NCBI GenBank assembly: GCA_903903975.1
Contig: CAIVAS010000125.1
Coordinates: forward strand, 1 to 42,628
Length of the DNA: 42,628 nucleotides
Direction of reading: 5' to 3'
Source of the DNA: an uncultured Burkholderiales bacterium
GTDB lineage: Bacteria > Pseudomonadota > Gammaproteobacteria > Burkholderiales > Burkholderiaceae_E
Shown piece by piece: positions 1 through 8,876 of the stretch (positions within the stretch are counted from its first letter, which is position 1; every line of letters begins with the position of its first letter). The notes under the pieces are model-generated. The model did not search any database and was not told the origin of the DNA. It saw nothing but the letters and a program-made list of their open reading frames with translations. Position numbers and translations under genes: made by a program.

Positions 1-1028
1 CCGAACCATATCATCGACATTAATCCGGCTGCGATGGCAAGGATCGCAGCACTGCCGGCAAAGAGCGCGGTGACTTCGGTTTCGCCGCGCTCCATGACGA
101 AGCGGGCATTGAGCGCTTCATAGACCTTCTTCAGATCGGCCGCGGTGCCGGCGTGGTAGTACTCGCCGCGTGTCATGTCTGCCACGGCTTTGAGCGTTTC
201 TTCGTCGAGTCGAACATAGGCCGACCAGCCGTCAAAGCCGATGGTTGCGCCCTCGACCGTGCCAAAGCCAACGGTAAAGACCCGTACGCCGCGGTCGGCC
301 GCCATCTTGGCGACTTCGATCGGGTCGGGCCCAGTTGTGCGACGTCCGTCCGACAGCAAGACGATGACGCCCGAGCTGTATGTGCCCGGTTTGACCGGGG
401 CGCGAGGCGCAGGGGCCGAAGCGCTGCGACCCGCGTCGCTTGCGCCGCTTCGGCCGCTGCGACCGAACACGACCGATTCGACATCGATGCCGTCGTCCGG
501 AAAAAGGGTTGCGAGCGCCACCACCAGCGCGCTGCCGGTGGCGGTGCCGCGCTGAAGCTGGAAGCGGTCGATGGCCGCGATCAGGTCTTCATTGTTGTCG
601 GTGGGTTTCTGGACGAGCTGCGCCGAGCCGCCGAACGACACGATGCCGATTCTCGAGCGTGGCGGATGGTCTTCGATGAAGGCTTTGGCGGCGATCTGCG
701 CCGCGCTGATACGGTCGGGCTGCACATCGGTAGCGCGCATGCTCAGTGACACATCGATGGCCAGCACGATGGTGTGAAATTGCGAGGGAAGGGTCACCAC
801 GGCGGTCGGTCGGGCAATCGCGATCAGCCCGAATGCCAGCGCAAGCAGCATCAGCGCTGGCGGCACAAAGCGGCGCCATCCCTGTCGTGGTCCGATTGCC
901 TCGCGCACGATGGCCAGGCTGGGATAGATCAGTGCCTGCTTTCGGCGGCGCATCAGCCACAGGTATCCGAGGACGCAGGCCGGCAGGACGGGCAGCATCC
1001 AGAGCATCTGTGGCCACAGAAAGGACAT
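1..1028 (-). CDS. VWA-domain membrane protein, BatA-like (C-terminal end cut by window edge)
   Basis: The frame reads from an ATG at 1028 without a stop to the window edge, giving 342 residues; family length suggests that only a few are missing. The N-terminus has two hydrophobic segments (about residues 5-24 and 54-75). A von Willebrand A domain follows with an intact MIDAS start (DVSLS) and later LLSDGRRTTGPDP. A low-complexity Ser/Gly/Pro-rich insert interrupts the domain, as I recall for Burkholderiales homologues. A last hydrophobic segment lies at the C-terminus. Family knowledge: BatA-type proteins sit in MoxR-linked clusters and are thought to act as periplasmic metal-dependent scaffolds. 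An AGAAGG-like ribosome site lies about 10 bases before the start. It looks like the first gene of a leftward unit whose other members are outside the window. Confidence 0.85.
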   Translation of the reverse strand, partial: MSFLWPQMLWMLPVLPACVLGYLWLMRRRKQALIYPSLAIVREAIGPRQGWRRFVPPALMLLALAFGLIAIARPTAVVTLPSQFHTIVLAIDVSLSMRATDVQPDRISAAQIAAKAFIEDHPPRSRIGIVSFGGSAQLVQKPTDNNEDLIAAIDRFQLQRGTATGSALVVALATLFPDDGIDVESVVFGRSGRSGASDAGRSASAPAPRAPVKPGTYSSGVIVLLSDGRRTTGPDPIEVAKMAADRGVRVFTVGFGTVEGATIGFDGWSAYVRLDEETLKAVADMTRGEYYHAGTAADLKKVYEALNARFVMERGETEVTALFAGSAAILAIAAGLMSMIWF

Positions 1029-1089
1029 CGACGTTTGCCTTCTCAGCGCGTGTTGGGTTGCCGATCGTCAAGCCGAACGGCCAGGATGC

Positions 1090-1095
1090 TTTATA
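1090..1095 (-). promoter_or_regulatory. candidate -10 element for the VWA gene
   Basis: TATAAA reads leftward about 62 bases upstream of the VWA start. No good -35 hexamer sits at the right distance, so this is only a candidate. The rest of 1029-1214 holds no recognisable gene. Confidence 0.25.
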
Positions 1096-1214
1096 GCACC
1101 GTGCAATGCTGAGAATCTGCCGGATACCTGATCGAACCGCACCGGAATGCTCTGCTTCGCATCTACTGATCGCAGGGAATCGGGTAAGGTGAGGGGTCAA
1201 AGGGGACAAACGAC

Positions 1215-1409
1215 TTGGCCAAACCAAACTATCAGTACGAAAAGCGGCAGCGTGAGCTCGCCAAAAAGGCGAAGAAGGCTGAAAAAGCCGCTCGCAAATC
1301 GACGGACAAGCCTGATGACGACAGCCCCGGGTTGTCAGCCGACGGGATGACGCCTGGCGAAGGCGCCAGCGAGTCGGGCGCAAGTCCGGCCACCGAACCG
1401 ACAGCCTGA
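1215..1409 (+). CDS. small conserved lysine-rich protein, TTG start
   Basis: This encodes 64 residues. The first 30 are strongly basic and helical (MAKPNYQYEKRQRELAKKAK, then more Lys/Ala); the rest is acidic, Ser/Pro-rich and probably disordered. The N-terminal pattern MAKPNYxxxKRQxELAKK is familiar from short uncharacterised betaproteobacterial proteins (recollection, not a search). The start is TTG: no ATG precedes the conserved N-terminus, and a purine-rich AAGGGGA lies just upstream. Function is unknown; the basic N-terminus could bind nucleic acid, which is inference. It stands alone, 52 bp before the FAD oxidoreductase gene on the same strand. Confidence 0.75.
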   Translation: MAKPNYQYEKRQRELAKKAKKAEKAARKSTDKPDDDSPGLSADGMTPGEGASESGASPATEPTA

Positions 1410-1461
1410 CACAGCCGGTCGCGGGCCTCGCCGGGCAGGGCGAGTTCCCGACATTCCACTC

Positions 1462-2586
1462 ATGGAATCAGTCGACGCAGTGGTCATCGGTGCGGGGGTT
1501 GTCGGTCTTGCGGTAGCTCGCGAACTGGCCAACGCAGGTCGCGAGGTGCTGATCCTCGAGTCAGAATCGCATTTCGGCACCCAGACCTCGTCGCGCAACT
1601 CCGAAGTCATTCACGCCGGCATCTATTACCCGACTGGGTCGCTCAAGGCGCGGCTGTGCGTCCAGGGCCGCTCGATGCTTTATCGATATTGCGCCGAGCG
1701 CGGTGTGGCGCATCGCCAGGTTGGCAAGGTGCTTGTGGCTGCCACCGACGACGAGCAACCCGCATTGGCCAAATATGCCCATCAGGCGGCGATCAATGGC
1801 GTGGTGCTCGAGCCGCTTGATGCGGCGGGTGTGAGCTTGCTGGAGCCTGAGGTCAAGGCGGTCAGCGGGCTGTGGTCGCCGTCCACCGGCATCATTGACA
1901 GCCATGGCCTGATGCTGGCGCTGCTGGGTGATGCGCAGGCGCGCGATGCGATGCTGGTGGTGCAGACACCTGTGACCGGTGTTCGGGTGATCGATCGGGG
2001 TTTTGAGCTCAGCACTGGTGGCGCCGATCCGATGCGTCTGCGTTGTCGCATGCTGGTCAATTCCGCGGGCCTGGCGGCCCAGCAGATGGCTGCCTCGATC
2101 GTTGGGCTTGCGCCGCAGCATGTGCCGCCGGCGCACTACGCCAAAGGCCATTATTTTTCGCTCGCCGCGCGGGCGCCGTTTACCCACCTGGTGTATCCGA
2201 TGCCGGATGAAGCCGGACTCGGCATTCACGTGACCCTCGATCTGGCCGGGCGATGCAAGTTCGGGCCCGATGTCACCCGATGGCTTCAGGCTCCTGACTA
2301 TGCGTTCGAGGAGGGCCTCGAGGAACGGTTTGCGGCCGCGATTCGCCGCTACTGGCCGGGCTTGCCCGAGGGCGCGCTGCAGCCCGATTACACCGGTGTT
2401 CGACCCAAGGTCAGTGGTCCGGGCCAGGCGGCGGGCGATTTCATCCTGCAGGGGCCTGCCAATCATGCGGTCGCGGGTCTGGTCAATCTTTTCGGCATCG
2501 AGTCGCCGGGCCTCACCGCGTCGCTGGCCATTGCGCGTGAGGTTGTATTGATGCTTAGTCTCAACACGATGGTGAACCATGACTGA
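1462..2586 (+). CDS. FAD-dependent oxidoreductase, L-2-hydroxyglutarate oxidase-like
   Basis: This is a 374-residue DAO-superfamily flavoprotein. Residues 8-22 form the dinucleotide-binding fold (VVIGAGVVGLAVARELA), followed by the acidic residue that binds ribose (LILESE). The stretch TSSRNSEVIHAGIYYP at about 42-57 is typical of L-2-hydroxyglutarate dehydrogenase/oxidase (LhgO/L2HGDH) and differs from the glycerol-3-phosphate dehydrogenase version. The C-terminal VGL-NLFGIESPGLT segment also fits that family. Expected role: oxidation of an alpha-hydroxy acid, passing electrons to quinone or oxygen. The 3' end overlaps the phosphodiesterase gene by 8 bp, so the two are probably co-translated. 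No strong ribosome site precedes the ATG. The exact substrate is not certain. Confidence 0.85.
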   Translation: MESVDAVVIGAGVVGLAVARELANAGREVLILESESHFGTQTSSRNSEVIHAGIYYPTGSLKARLCVQGRSMLYRYCAERGVAHRQVGKVLVAATDDEQPALAKYAHQAAINGVVLEPLDAAGVSLLEPEVKAVSGLWSPSTGIIDSHGLMLALLGDAQARDAMLVVQTPVTGVRVIDRGFELSTGGADPMRLRCRMLVNSAGLAAQQMAASIVGLAPQHVPPAHYAKGHYFSLAARAPFTHLVYPMPDEAGLGIHVTLDLAGRCKFGPDVTRWLQAPDYAFEEGLEERFAAAIRRYWPGLPEGALQPDYTGVRPKVSGPGQAAGDFILQGPANHAVAGLVNLFGIESPGLTASLAIAREVVLMLSLNTMVNHD

Positions 2587-3382
2587 GTCCCAGAAAGCGC
2601 CCGGTCCGATGAGGCCAGTGCCTGCGAGCCTGCCCGGCTGGCAGATCGATTTCGTTCATTGGCCCTATCCGGGCGTGATCGCGCATCGGGGTGCCGGGCG
2701 GCTTGCGCCTGAAAACACGCTTGCGGCGATGCGACTGGGCGCCTCACACGGTCATTCGATGTTCGAGTTCGATGTGAAGCTCACTGGCGATGGCAAGCCG
2801 ATCCTGATGCACGATTCGAATCTGGAGCGCACGACTAACGGCCGAGGCCTGGCGGGCGCGGCGACCTTGTCCGAAATCGCGCAGCTCGATGCCGGCTCCT
2901 GGTTGGGTCCGGCCTGGGCGGGCGAGCCGGTGCCGACCTACGCCAATGTGGTGGCTTGGCTGCTCGCCAATCGGATGCTGGCCAATGTCGAGATCAAGCC
3001 CAGCCCGGGGCGCGAGGCCGAGACCGGCGCGGTGGTTGCAATGGCCTCAGCGATGGCCTGGCAGGGCTGCGCGATTCCGCCGCTGTTGTCGTCGTTTTCG
3101 ACGGAGGCGCTGGCCGCGGCCCAGCGGGTCATGCCGGCATTGCCGAGGGCATTGCTGCTGCATCGCTGGCCTTCGGATTGGCTCGAGCAGCTCAGGCGGC
3201 TGGAGTGCGTGGCGATCGATGTCAATCATGAAATACTCGACCGCGAACGCATCGGGCGTGCGCGCGGCGAGGGTTTCCGGGTACTGACCTACACGCCGAA
3301 CGATCCGGCTCGGGTCGAGCAATTGCGCGAGTGGGGCGTCGATTGCGTCATCACCGATGCGATCGATCTGATCCGCCCATGA
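2579..3382 (+). CDS. ugpQ: glycerophosphodiester phosphodiesterase
   Basis: This 267-residue protein has the GDPD TIM-barrel signature: HRGAGRLAPENT near residue 36, then EFDVKLTGDGKPILMHD, which carries the metal-binding Glu/Asp and catalytic His. It hydrolyses glycerophosphodiesters from phospholipid turnover to glycerol 3-phosphate and an alcohol. No signal peptide is visible, so it should be cytoplasmic, as UgpQ is. The length is slightly above the usual 240-250 residues because of about 30 extra N-terminal residues. It overlaps the FAD oxidoreductase gene by 8 bp. Glycerol kinase, also producing glycerol 3-phosphate, lies 0.9 kb away on the opposite strand. Confidence 0.9.
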   Translation: MTESQKAPGPMRPVPASLPGWQIDFVHWPYPGVIAHRGAGRLAPENTLAAMRLGASHGHSMFEFDVKLTGDGKPILMHDSNLERTTNGRGLAGAATLSEIAQLDAGSWLGPAWAGEPVPTYANVVAWLLANRMLANVEIKPSPGREAETGAVVAMASAMAWQGCAIPPLLSSFSTEALAAAQRVMPALPRALLLHRWPSDWLEQLRRLECVAIDVNHEILDRERIGRARGEGFRVLTYTPNDPARVEQLREWGVDCVITDAIDLIRP

Positions 3383-3409
3383 CATGAGACCAACAACGAG
3401 GAGACGACG

Positions 3410-4246
3410 ATGCAGCAGCTAGCCGTGCAGGACCGGGTGAGGGTGACGATCGAGGGCGGCGTGGCCGATGTCAGGCTGGTGCGCGCGGACAAGATGAATG
3501 CGCTCGATCAGCCGATGTTCGATGCGCTGGTGGCGACCGGCAAGGATCTGATCACCCGGCCGGGCGTGCGCGCGGTCGTGGTCTCGGGCGAGGGGCGGGC
3601 CTTTTGCGCAGGGCTCGACATGGGCCGCTTCGAGAAGATGGCCGACAGGCCGGCTGATGGTGTGGCGGGCCTCTCCAATGAAATGCGTCTGGGTCCCCGC
3701 AGCCATGGGATCGCCAATGGTGCGCAATATGTGGCGATGGTTTGGCGAGACATCCCGGTGCCGGTCATCGCCGCGGTGCATGGAGTTGCCTTCGGTGGTG
3801 GCTTTCAGCTGGCGCTCGGCGCCGATCTCCGCTTTGTGACCCCCGATGCACGGATGTCGGTGATGGAGATCAAGTGGGGTCTGGTGCCCGACATGGCCGG
3901 GGTTCTGCTGATGCGTGGTCTGGCCCGCGACGATGTGATTCGCGAGCTGACCTTCAGCGGCCGGATCTTTGATGGCGTCGAGGCGCAATCGCTTGGTTTT
4001 GCGACCCGTGTCTGCGCCGATCCGCGCGAGCAGGCCTTGGCACTGGCCCATGAGATTGCCGGACGCAACCCGGACGCGATCCGGGCGGGCAAGCGGCTGC
4101 TCAACCTGCCGTCGGCCACGAGTGCGGCAGCGGTCCTGCAGGCCGAGTCGGATGAACAGATCAAGTTGCTGGGCAGCCCGAATCAGGTTGAGGCGGTGGC
4201 TGCGGCGCTGCAAAAACGGGCGCCGAATTTTCGCGACTCAGTCTGA
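3410..4246 (+). CDS. crotonase-family protein (enoyl-CoA hydratase/isomerase)
   Basis: A strong GAGGAG ribosome site precedes the ATG. The 278-residue product shows the crotonase oxyanion-hole segments [12 protein letters not shown] and [16 protein letters not shown]. In the catalytic region, [13 protein letters not shown] has a Glu and, eight residues later, an Asp. That spacing matches the Glu/Asp pair of dienoyl-CoA isomerase (ECH1), but the third ECH1 acid, 20 residues before the Glu, is a Gln here. So the fold is sure but the reaction (hydration or double-bond shift) is not. It probably acts on fatty acyl-CoA. The stop overlaps the stop end of convergent glpK by 9 bp. Confidence 0.88.
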   Translation: MQQLAVQDRVRVTIEGGVADVRLVRADKMNALDQPMFDALVATGKDLITRPGVRAVVVSGEGRAFCAGLDMGRFEKMADRPADGVAGLSNEMRLGPRSHGIANGAQYVAMVWRDIPVPVIAAVHGVAFGGGFQLALGADLRFVTPDARMSVMEIKWGLVPDMAGVLLMRGLARDDVIRELTFSGRIFDGVEAQSLGFATRVCADPREQALALAHEIAGRNPDAIRAGKRLLNLPSATSAAAVLQAESDEQIKLLGSPNQVEAVAAALQKRAPNFRDSV

Positions 4247-5749
4247 CCGGGTCCTGACACGCTTGACTGCGTCGTGCCAGCCCTGCATGCGGCTGAAAGC
4301 CTCATCGCGTGACATCGACGGCTCAAAGACGCGATCGACGCGCCAGTGTTGGGCGACCTCGTCGGCGCTTTCGAAAAACCCGCTGCCGATGCCGGCCAGC
4401 GATGCTGCGCCAAGCGCCGTCGTCTCGAGCACCTGGGGGCGCACCACCGGCACACCGAGCAGGTCGGCCTGGAACTGCATCAGCAGGTTGTTGGCCGATG
4501 CGCCGCCATCGACTCTCAGTTCGGTCAGCGGTTTGGGTGAATCGCGTTGCACCGCTGACAGCAGATCGGCACTCTGAAAGGCGATCGCTTCGAGTGCGGC
4601 GCGTGCGATGTGCGCGCGGGTCGCGCCCCGGGTCAGACCGAGCATTGCCCCGCGAGCGTCCGGATCCCACCAGGGTGCCCCCAGACCGGTGAACGCCGGT
4701 ACGAGGTGCATGCCGGCGGTATCGGGTACCGAGGCTGCGAGTGCCTCGATGTCGGAGGCTGAGGGGAAAAGGCCCAGGCCGTCGCGCAGCCATTGGACCA
4801 GCGCACCGGCGACGAACACGCTGCCTTCGAGCGCGAAGCGCCGCTGCGGGCCGCTCGGTGTATCGAGCGTCCAGGCGGCGGTCGTGAGCAGTCCCTGGGT
4901 CGAGGCTTGAGGATGCTCACCGGTATTCATGAGCAGAAAGCAGCCTGTGCCATAGGTGTTTTTGGCCATGCCCGGGTCGAAGCAGGCCTGCCCGAACAAG
5001 GCCGCCTGCTGGTCGCCTGCGATCCCGGCGAGCGGCAGTCGGCGGCCTTCGAGTTCGATATCGCCGATCTGGCCGGAAGAGGGCGCGATCACCGGCAGCA
5101 TCGAGCGGGGGACCCCGAAGACCTCAAGCAGCGAATCGCTCCAGGTGCCGGACTGCAGGTCGAAGAGCTGGGTGCGACTGGCGTTGGAGGGGTCAGTGAC
5201 ATGCAGCGCGCCGCCCGACAGCTGCCAGGCCAGCCAGGTGTCGATCGTGCCGAAGGCGAGCTCGCCACGATCGGCACGGCTGCGCGCACCGGGGATGTTG
5301 TCGAGGAGCCAGGCAATCTTGGTCGCCGAAAAATACGGGTCGAGGACCAGGCCGGTTTGTTTGCGCACCATCGGCTCATGCCCGGCGGCTCGCAGCTGTG
5401 CGCAGCGGTCGGCGGTGCGGCGGTCCTGCCAAACGATGGCCGGGGCGATCGGAATGCCGCTTGCACGGTCCCAGACCACGGTGGTTTCGCGCTGATTGGT
5501 GATGCCGACGGCATGGATATCGGCGATCGAGACGCGCGCCTTGGCGAGTACCTCGGCGATGGTCGCGCGTTGGCTCGCCCAGATCTCGTTGGCGTCATGC
5601 TCGACCCAGCCGGGGTGCGGGAAGGATTGTGCGAACTCGCGCTGGGCGATCGAGACCGGCGCGCCGGTCCGATCGAAAAGCATCGCGCGGGAAGAGGTCG
5701 TGCCCTGATCGAGGGCGAGCAGCAGTGGGCGGTGTGAGGGTGTCGACAT
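4238..5749 (-). CDS. glpK: glycerol kinase
   Basis: This encodes 503 residues, the usual GlpK length. The phosphate-binding DQGTTSSRA begins at residue 14, followed by [36 protein letters not shown] and [22 protein letters not shown], all landmarks of the FGGY kinase family and of GlpK within it. It phosphorylates glycerol to glycerol 3-phosphate in the cytoplasm using ATP. No glpF, glpD or glpR is adjacent; the nearby phosphodiesterase and FAD oxidoreductase are the only plausible glycerolipid partners in view. The ribosome site is weak (AAGCAG). The gene ends convergently with the crotonase gene. Confidence 0.97.
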   Translation of the reverse strand: MSTPSHRPLLLALDQGTTSSRAMLFDRTGAPVSIAQREFAQSFPHPGWVEHDANEIWASQRATIAEVLAKARVSIADIHAVGITNQRETTVVWDRASGIPIAPAIVWQDRRTADRCAQLRAAGHEPMVRKQTGLVLDPYFSATKIAWLLDNIPGARSRADRGELAFGTIDTWLAWQLSGGALHVTDPSNASRTQLFDLQSGTWSDSLLEVFGVPRSMLPVIAPSSGQIGDIELEGRRLPLAGIAGDQQAALFGQACFDPGMAKNTYGTGCFLLMNTGEHPQASTQGLLTTAAWTLDTPSGPQRRFALEGSVFVAGALVQWLRDGLGLFPSASDIEALAASVPDTAGMHLVPAFTGLGAPWWDPDARGAMLGLTRGATRAHIARAALEAIAFQSADLLSAVQRDSPKPLTELRVDGGASANNLLMQFQADLLGVPVVRPQVLETTALGAASLAGIGSGFFESADEVAQHWRVDRVFEPSMSRDEAFSRMQGWHDAVKRVRTRSD

Positions 5750-5797
5750 GATCTGCTTAGTGTAGCTGGCGATGATCGCGGGTTTGCACAGGCCTGG

Positions 5798-7252
5798 TCA
5801 TCCGAAGACACCTTGCAGGAACCATCCGCTGTCGGCATCGGCCAGACGGGTCCGGTAGACCCAGACCCAGCCGGTCGATTCGCCTTGTGCGATGAAGTAA
5901 TCGCGCTGCACCCGGTGTTCGTCCCACCAGCCGGTTTCGATTCGCTCGGGGCCGGCCAGCAGCGTCAGGGGGCCATGCCACCAGGGGCGATGGTGGCGTT
6001 CGGCGAGCGCGACCGGTTCGTTGAGCAGCCACAGGGGGCGAGGCATGCCGGGCAATGGCGTGTCGGGCTGACGGCCAGGGTAATCGACCGCTTCGGCGCG
6101 ATAGGCGACTTCGGGCCGGTGATCGGCGACCAGCATCAAGCGTTGCACCTGGTCGTGGCCGAGTCTGGATTGCAGCCTTTCGATCAGCCGCGACAGCCCT
6201 TCGGCGTCGCTCGCCTGCGTCGGGAACAGCTCGCCGTGGGTGCCGGGCAAGGCCACGACGGTGGTGCAATCGAGTCGCAGCGTATGCACCGGTGCCGGCA
6301 GCTTCACGATGGCGAGTCGTTCACGCAGCACGGTGAGCAGTCGCTGCGGGTCGCGGCTGGGCTGTGTCAATCGCAGCGTGATTCGGGTGTCCTCGCAGGT
6401 GTGGCGCCCGCTGTCGTGCTCGGCACTCAGCAGTGCCTCACGGGTGGCGCATCGACGGGCGGCAAGCCATCCGCACAATTGAAGCAGCAGGCGATGCGAG
6501 GCAAAGAGCAGCGCCTCGGCATGGTCGACCTGTGCAAGCAGTTCAAGGCGCACCGAAAATCGGGCGGGTGCTTCGAACCAGCGCCGCGGATCGGCCTGAT
6601 GGCCCAGGGCAGCATCGATTTCGAAGAGCAGTGCCTTGCCGTAACGCTTTGCCAGCCCTGCTCGAGGCAGGCGCGCGAGGTCGGCAAAGCAGCGCACGCC
6701 GATGGCGGCGAGCGCTGTGCGATGGGGCGCGGCTGCGGCAAGCTGCTCGATTGGCAGTGATGCGAGGGCTGCCGTCAGCAGCGATTCGTGTTCGATGCAG
6801 GCCCCGTCTTGCCAGCCTGCCAGCAGCCAGGCGCCAAGCGCTGTGGGTGCGGTGGCTAGCCGTGCAGTGAAGCCCAATGCATCCAGCCCTTGTCGGATGC
6901 GTGCCAGCAGGCGCTCGTGTCCCCCGAACAGTCGCAGACTCGCCTCGATCTCGATGAGAACGCTGTCGGGTGGCTGCAGACTGACGCAGGGCGTGAACTG
7001 CAGCAGCCAGCCGGCGATCTGCTCGAGCGCCGCGTGGTCGAGCGTTGGGTTGTGTTCGATGATCTGGAGCGCAGAGGCCATGGAGAGCGCACTGGCTCGC
7101 CGCAGGCCCGGTCGGATGCCCAGGGCTTGCGCTGGCTCGCTGGCCTGAAGCACTTGCAGGCGGTTGCAGACCGCCAGGATCAGCGGGTCTTCTTGCCCTC
7201 GCAATGCGCAATCGAGTGCCAGCCGGTGGCAGCGCGCGGCGATCCAGAGCAT
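5798..7252 (-). CDS. imuB: ImuB, Y-family polymerase-like SOS mutagenesis protein
   Basis: This 484-residue protein has the ImuB pattern: an N-terminal Y-family-like palm beginning MLWIAARCHRLALDCAL where active polymerases have the DxD metal site, then IEIEASLRLFGG, and a helix-hairpin-helix segment (ALAAIGVRCFADLARLPRAGLAKRYG). Family knowledge: ImuB lacks polymerase activity and acts as the hub of the mutasome, linking ImuA, the beta clamp and the error-prone polymerase DnaE2. The C-terminal third, with YFIAQGESTGWVWVYR, is typical. It follows imuA by 15 bp in the lexA-imuA-imuB unit. No dnaE2 follows: glpK starts 48 bp further on. Confidence 0.92.
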   Translation of the reverse strand: MLWIAARCHRLALDCALRGQEDPLILAVCNRLQVLQASEPAQALGIRPGLRRASALSMASALQIIEHNPTLDHAALEQIAGWLLQFTPCVSLQPPDSVLIEIEASLRLFGGHERLLARIRQGLDALGFTARLATAPTALGAWLLAGWQDGACIEHESLLTAALASLPIEQLAAAAPHRTALAAIGVRCFADLARLPRAGLAKRYGKALLFEIDAALGHQADPRRWFEAPARFSVRLELLAQVDHAEALLFASHRLLLQLCGWLAARRCATREALLSAEHDSGRHTCEDTRITLRLTQPSRDPQRLLTVLRERLAIVKLPAPVHTLRLDCTTVVALPGTHGELFPTQASDAEGLSRLIERLQSRLGHDQVQRLMLVADHRPEVAYRAEAVDYPGRQPDTPLPGMPRPLWLLNEPVALAERHHRPWWHGPLTLLAGPERIETGWWDEHRVQRDYFIAQGESTGWVWVYRTRLADADSGWFLQGVFG

Positions 7253-7267
7253 GTCTGCATGCCCCGG

Positions 7268-8113
7268 TCAGTGCCGACGGGCAGGCGGGCGTGGCAGGCT
7301 GCTGTGCCGCGGGTCGATCAGTGATGCAGGGGGCGCGGCATGCGCGGTGCTGAGCAGTTTGGGTGGCGCGGCGGGCGCCAGCTCGGGACTGGGCACAGGT
7401 GCCCGGGAGTGATGCAAGGGCAGATCAGTCCGGTTGATGCGCAGCGCCGAAGGCGGTTGTGGCAGATCGAGCACCAGGGGCTGAGCCAGCACCGGGCCGC
7501 GACGCTTGAGGATCTGGACCGACAGCTGTTGTCCCGGGCGTGGCAACAGCAGCAGTCGAAGTGGCGCGGGTGAGGCTTCGAACTGAGCCGGCAGTTCGCG
7601 AAACAGAAAGACCGGGCCACGCGTCGCTTGCGCCGCCAGCTGCATCCGTCGCAGGTGTTCAGGGCGGGTTCGACCTTGAGGCAGCCAGGCCAGCAGGGTG
7701 CCGAAGCTTGCGCTGCGAAGTACCTGTTCGACCGCCCACAGTCGGTCGGCGGCTTGTGTGGCCTGGATGACGATCAGGTAATCGAGGTCGATGCCGAAGG
7801 AGGCCAGGGCCGGGGCATAGGGCATATGCGGCGGGCCGAGCAGGATGGCCAGCTTGCGCTCGCGGGTCAGCCGTTTGAGGATGGGCACGACCAGCCTCAG
7901 TTCACCGATGCCGGGGTTGCGAGCGATCAGCTCGGTGGGCATCCCCAGTGGCCAGCCACCCCCGGGCAACTGCGCGTCGAGTTGGGCGAAGCTGCTGGGC
8001 AGCGCAGCGACGCCCCCGTGGCCGAGTTGGTCAGCGCGCCAGACCCCGGGGATCAGTGCGGGGGATGACGGCGTGGGGGCAGGCGCTGACATAACAGGCG
8101 CGGCGTGGGCCAT
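7268..8113 (-). CDS. imuA: ImuA, RecA-like translesion synthesis accessory protein
   Basis: This encodes 281 residues with features of ImuA: IPGVWRADQLGHGG, then LPGGGWPLGMPTELIARNPGIGELRLVVP, a RecA-like core in which the Walker A loop is replaced by a poorer sequence, and a basic Pro-rich C-terminus (LPRPPARRH). ImuA is a RecA/SulA-related protein that binds RecA and ImuB during damage-induced mutagenesis. The start is uncertain: an ATG at 8113 gives MAHAAP, and a second ATG at 8092 gives MSAPAP; neither has a clear ribosome site. It lies 30 bp after lexA and should be transcribed from the lexA promoter. Confidence 0.9.
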   Translation of the reverse strand: MAHAAPVMSAPAPTPSSPALIPGVWRADQLGHGGVAALPSSFAQLDAQLPGGGWPLGMPTELIARNPGIGELRLVVPILKRLTRERKLAILLGPPHMPYAPALASFGIDLDYLIVIQATQAADRLWAVEQVLRSASFGTLLAWLPQGRTRPEHLRRMQLAAQATRGPVFLFRELPAQFEASPAPLRLLLLPRPGQQLSVQILKRRGPVLAQPLVLDLPQPPSALRINRTDLPLHHSRAPVPSPELAPAAPPKLLSTAHAAPPASLIDPRHSSLPRPPARRH

Positions 8114-8143
8114 GAAGGAGGCGGGGCGGATGAGCCGTGAGGG

Positions 8144-8803
8144 TCACAGGGACTTGGTGGTCCGCACCAGGCCCACGCCGATGCCTTCGAGTGCGAAGTC
8201 GCTGCTGCGCGCATCCACGATGATCGGCTGGAAGTCGGGGTTTTCGGGCAGCAGTTCGATGGTGCTGCCGCGGCGGCGAAAGCGTTTGACGGTGACCCCG
8301 CCATCGACGCGAGCCACGACGATCTGGCCGTTTCGGGCGTCGACTGCCTGGCGAACGGCCAGGAGATCGCCTTCGAGAATACCTGCGTCGCGCATGCTCA
8401 TGCCGCGCACCTTGAGCAGATAGTCAGGCTTCTCGGCGAACAGCTTGGGATCAAGGGCGTAGCTGGCTTCGATGTGCTCCTGCGACAGGATCGGGCTGCC
8501 GGCAGCGACCCGTCCGACCAGAGGCAGGCTCAGGGCGATCTGGACCATGCTGGCCCCGATGCTCCGCTCGGAGTCGTCGTCCATACCTGGAAGCATCTTG
8601 AGGCGGATGCCACGCGATGCGCCTGACGTCAGTTCAAGGACACCCTTGCGGGCCAGTGCCTTGAGGTGTTCTTCGGCTGCGTTGGCCGAGCGAAATCCGA
8701 GTTTGGCGGCGATTTCGGCCCGCGTGGGCGGAAAGCCTGTGTCGGCAATATGTTGACGGATGAGTCCGAGAATTTCGTGTTGCCGGGTGGTCAGATCGCG
8801 CAT
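8144..8803 (-). CDS. lexA: LexA, SOS response repressor and self-cleaving protease
   Basis: The 219-residue protein starts with the LexA winged-helix domain ([31 protein letters not shown]). The self-cleavage bond is Ala101-Gly102 in RVAAGSP. The catalytic dyad is Ser136 (GMSM) and Lys173 (GVTVKRF). It represses SOS genes and cleaves itself when RecA filaments form on damaged DNA. Length and motifs are intact. A perfect operator lies 58 bp upstream, so the gene controls itself and, by position, imuA and imuB behind it. No second lexA is visible in this window, so I cannot tell whether this is the only copy in the genome. Confidence 0.97.
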   Translation of the reverse strand: MRDLTTRQHEILGLIRQHIADTGFPPTRAEIAAKLGFRSANAAEEHLKALARKGVLELTSGASRGIRLKMLPGMDDDSERSIGASMVQIALSLPLVGRVAAGSPILSQEHIEASYALDPKLFAEKPDYLLKVRGMSMRDAGILEGDLLAVRQAVDARNGQIVVARVDGGVTVKRFRRRGSTIELLPENPDFQPIIVDARSSDFALEGIGVGLVRTTKSL

Positions 8804-8860
8804 GGCGTATCAACTCGGTAGGGCGGCACAGGGAGGGTGCCGACTGGTAAATGTCGATCA

Positions 8861-8876
8861 CTGTATTTTTATACAG
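8861..8876 (-). promoter_or_regulatory. LexA operator (SOS box) upstream of lexA
   Basis: The 16 bases CTGT-ATTTTTAT-ACAG match the E. coli-type SOS consensus CTGT-N8-ACAG perfectly, with an AT-only core. The site covers the AT-rich region where a -10 element for lexA would be (TATAAA read leftward). A TTGCAA at 8888-8893 may be part of the -35. Binding here would block lexA-imuA-imuB transcription. Confidence 0.9.

Noticed and set aside
1561-2580. 339-residue frame opposite the FAD oxidoreductase
   Set aside because: The plus-strand protein has clear FAD-binding and active-site motifs; the minus-strand product is Arg/His-rich shadow.
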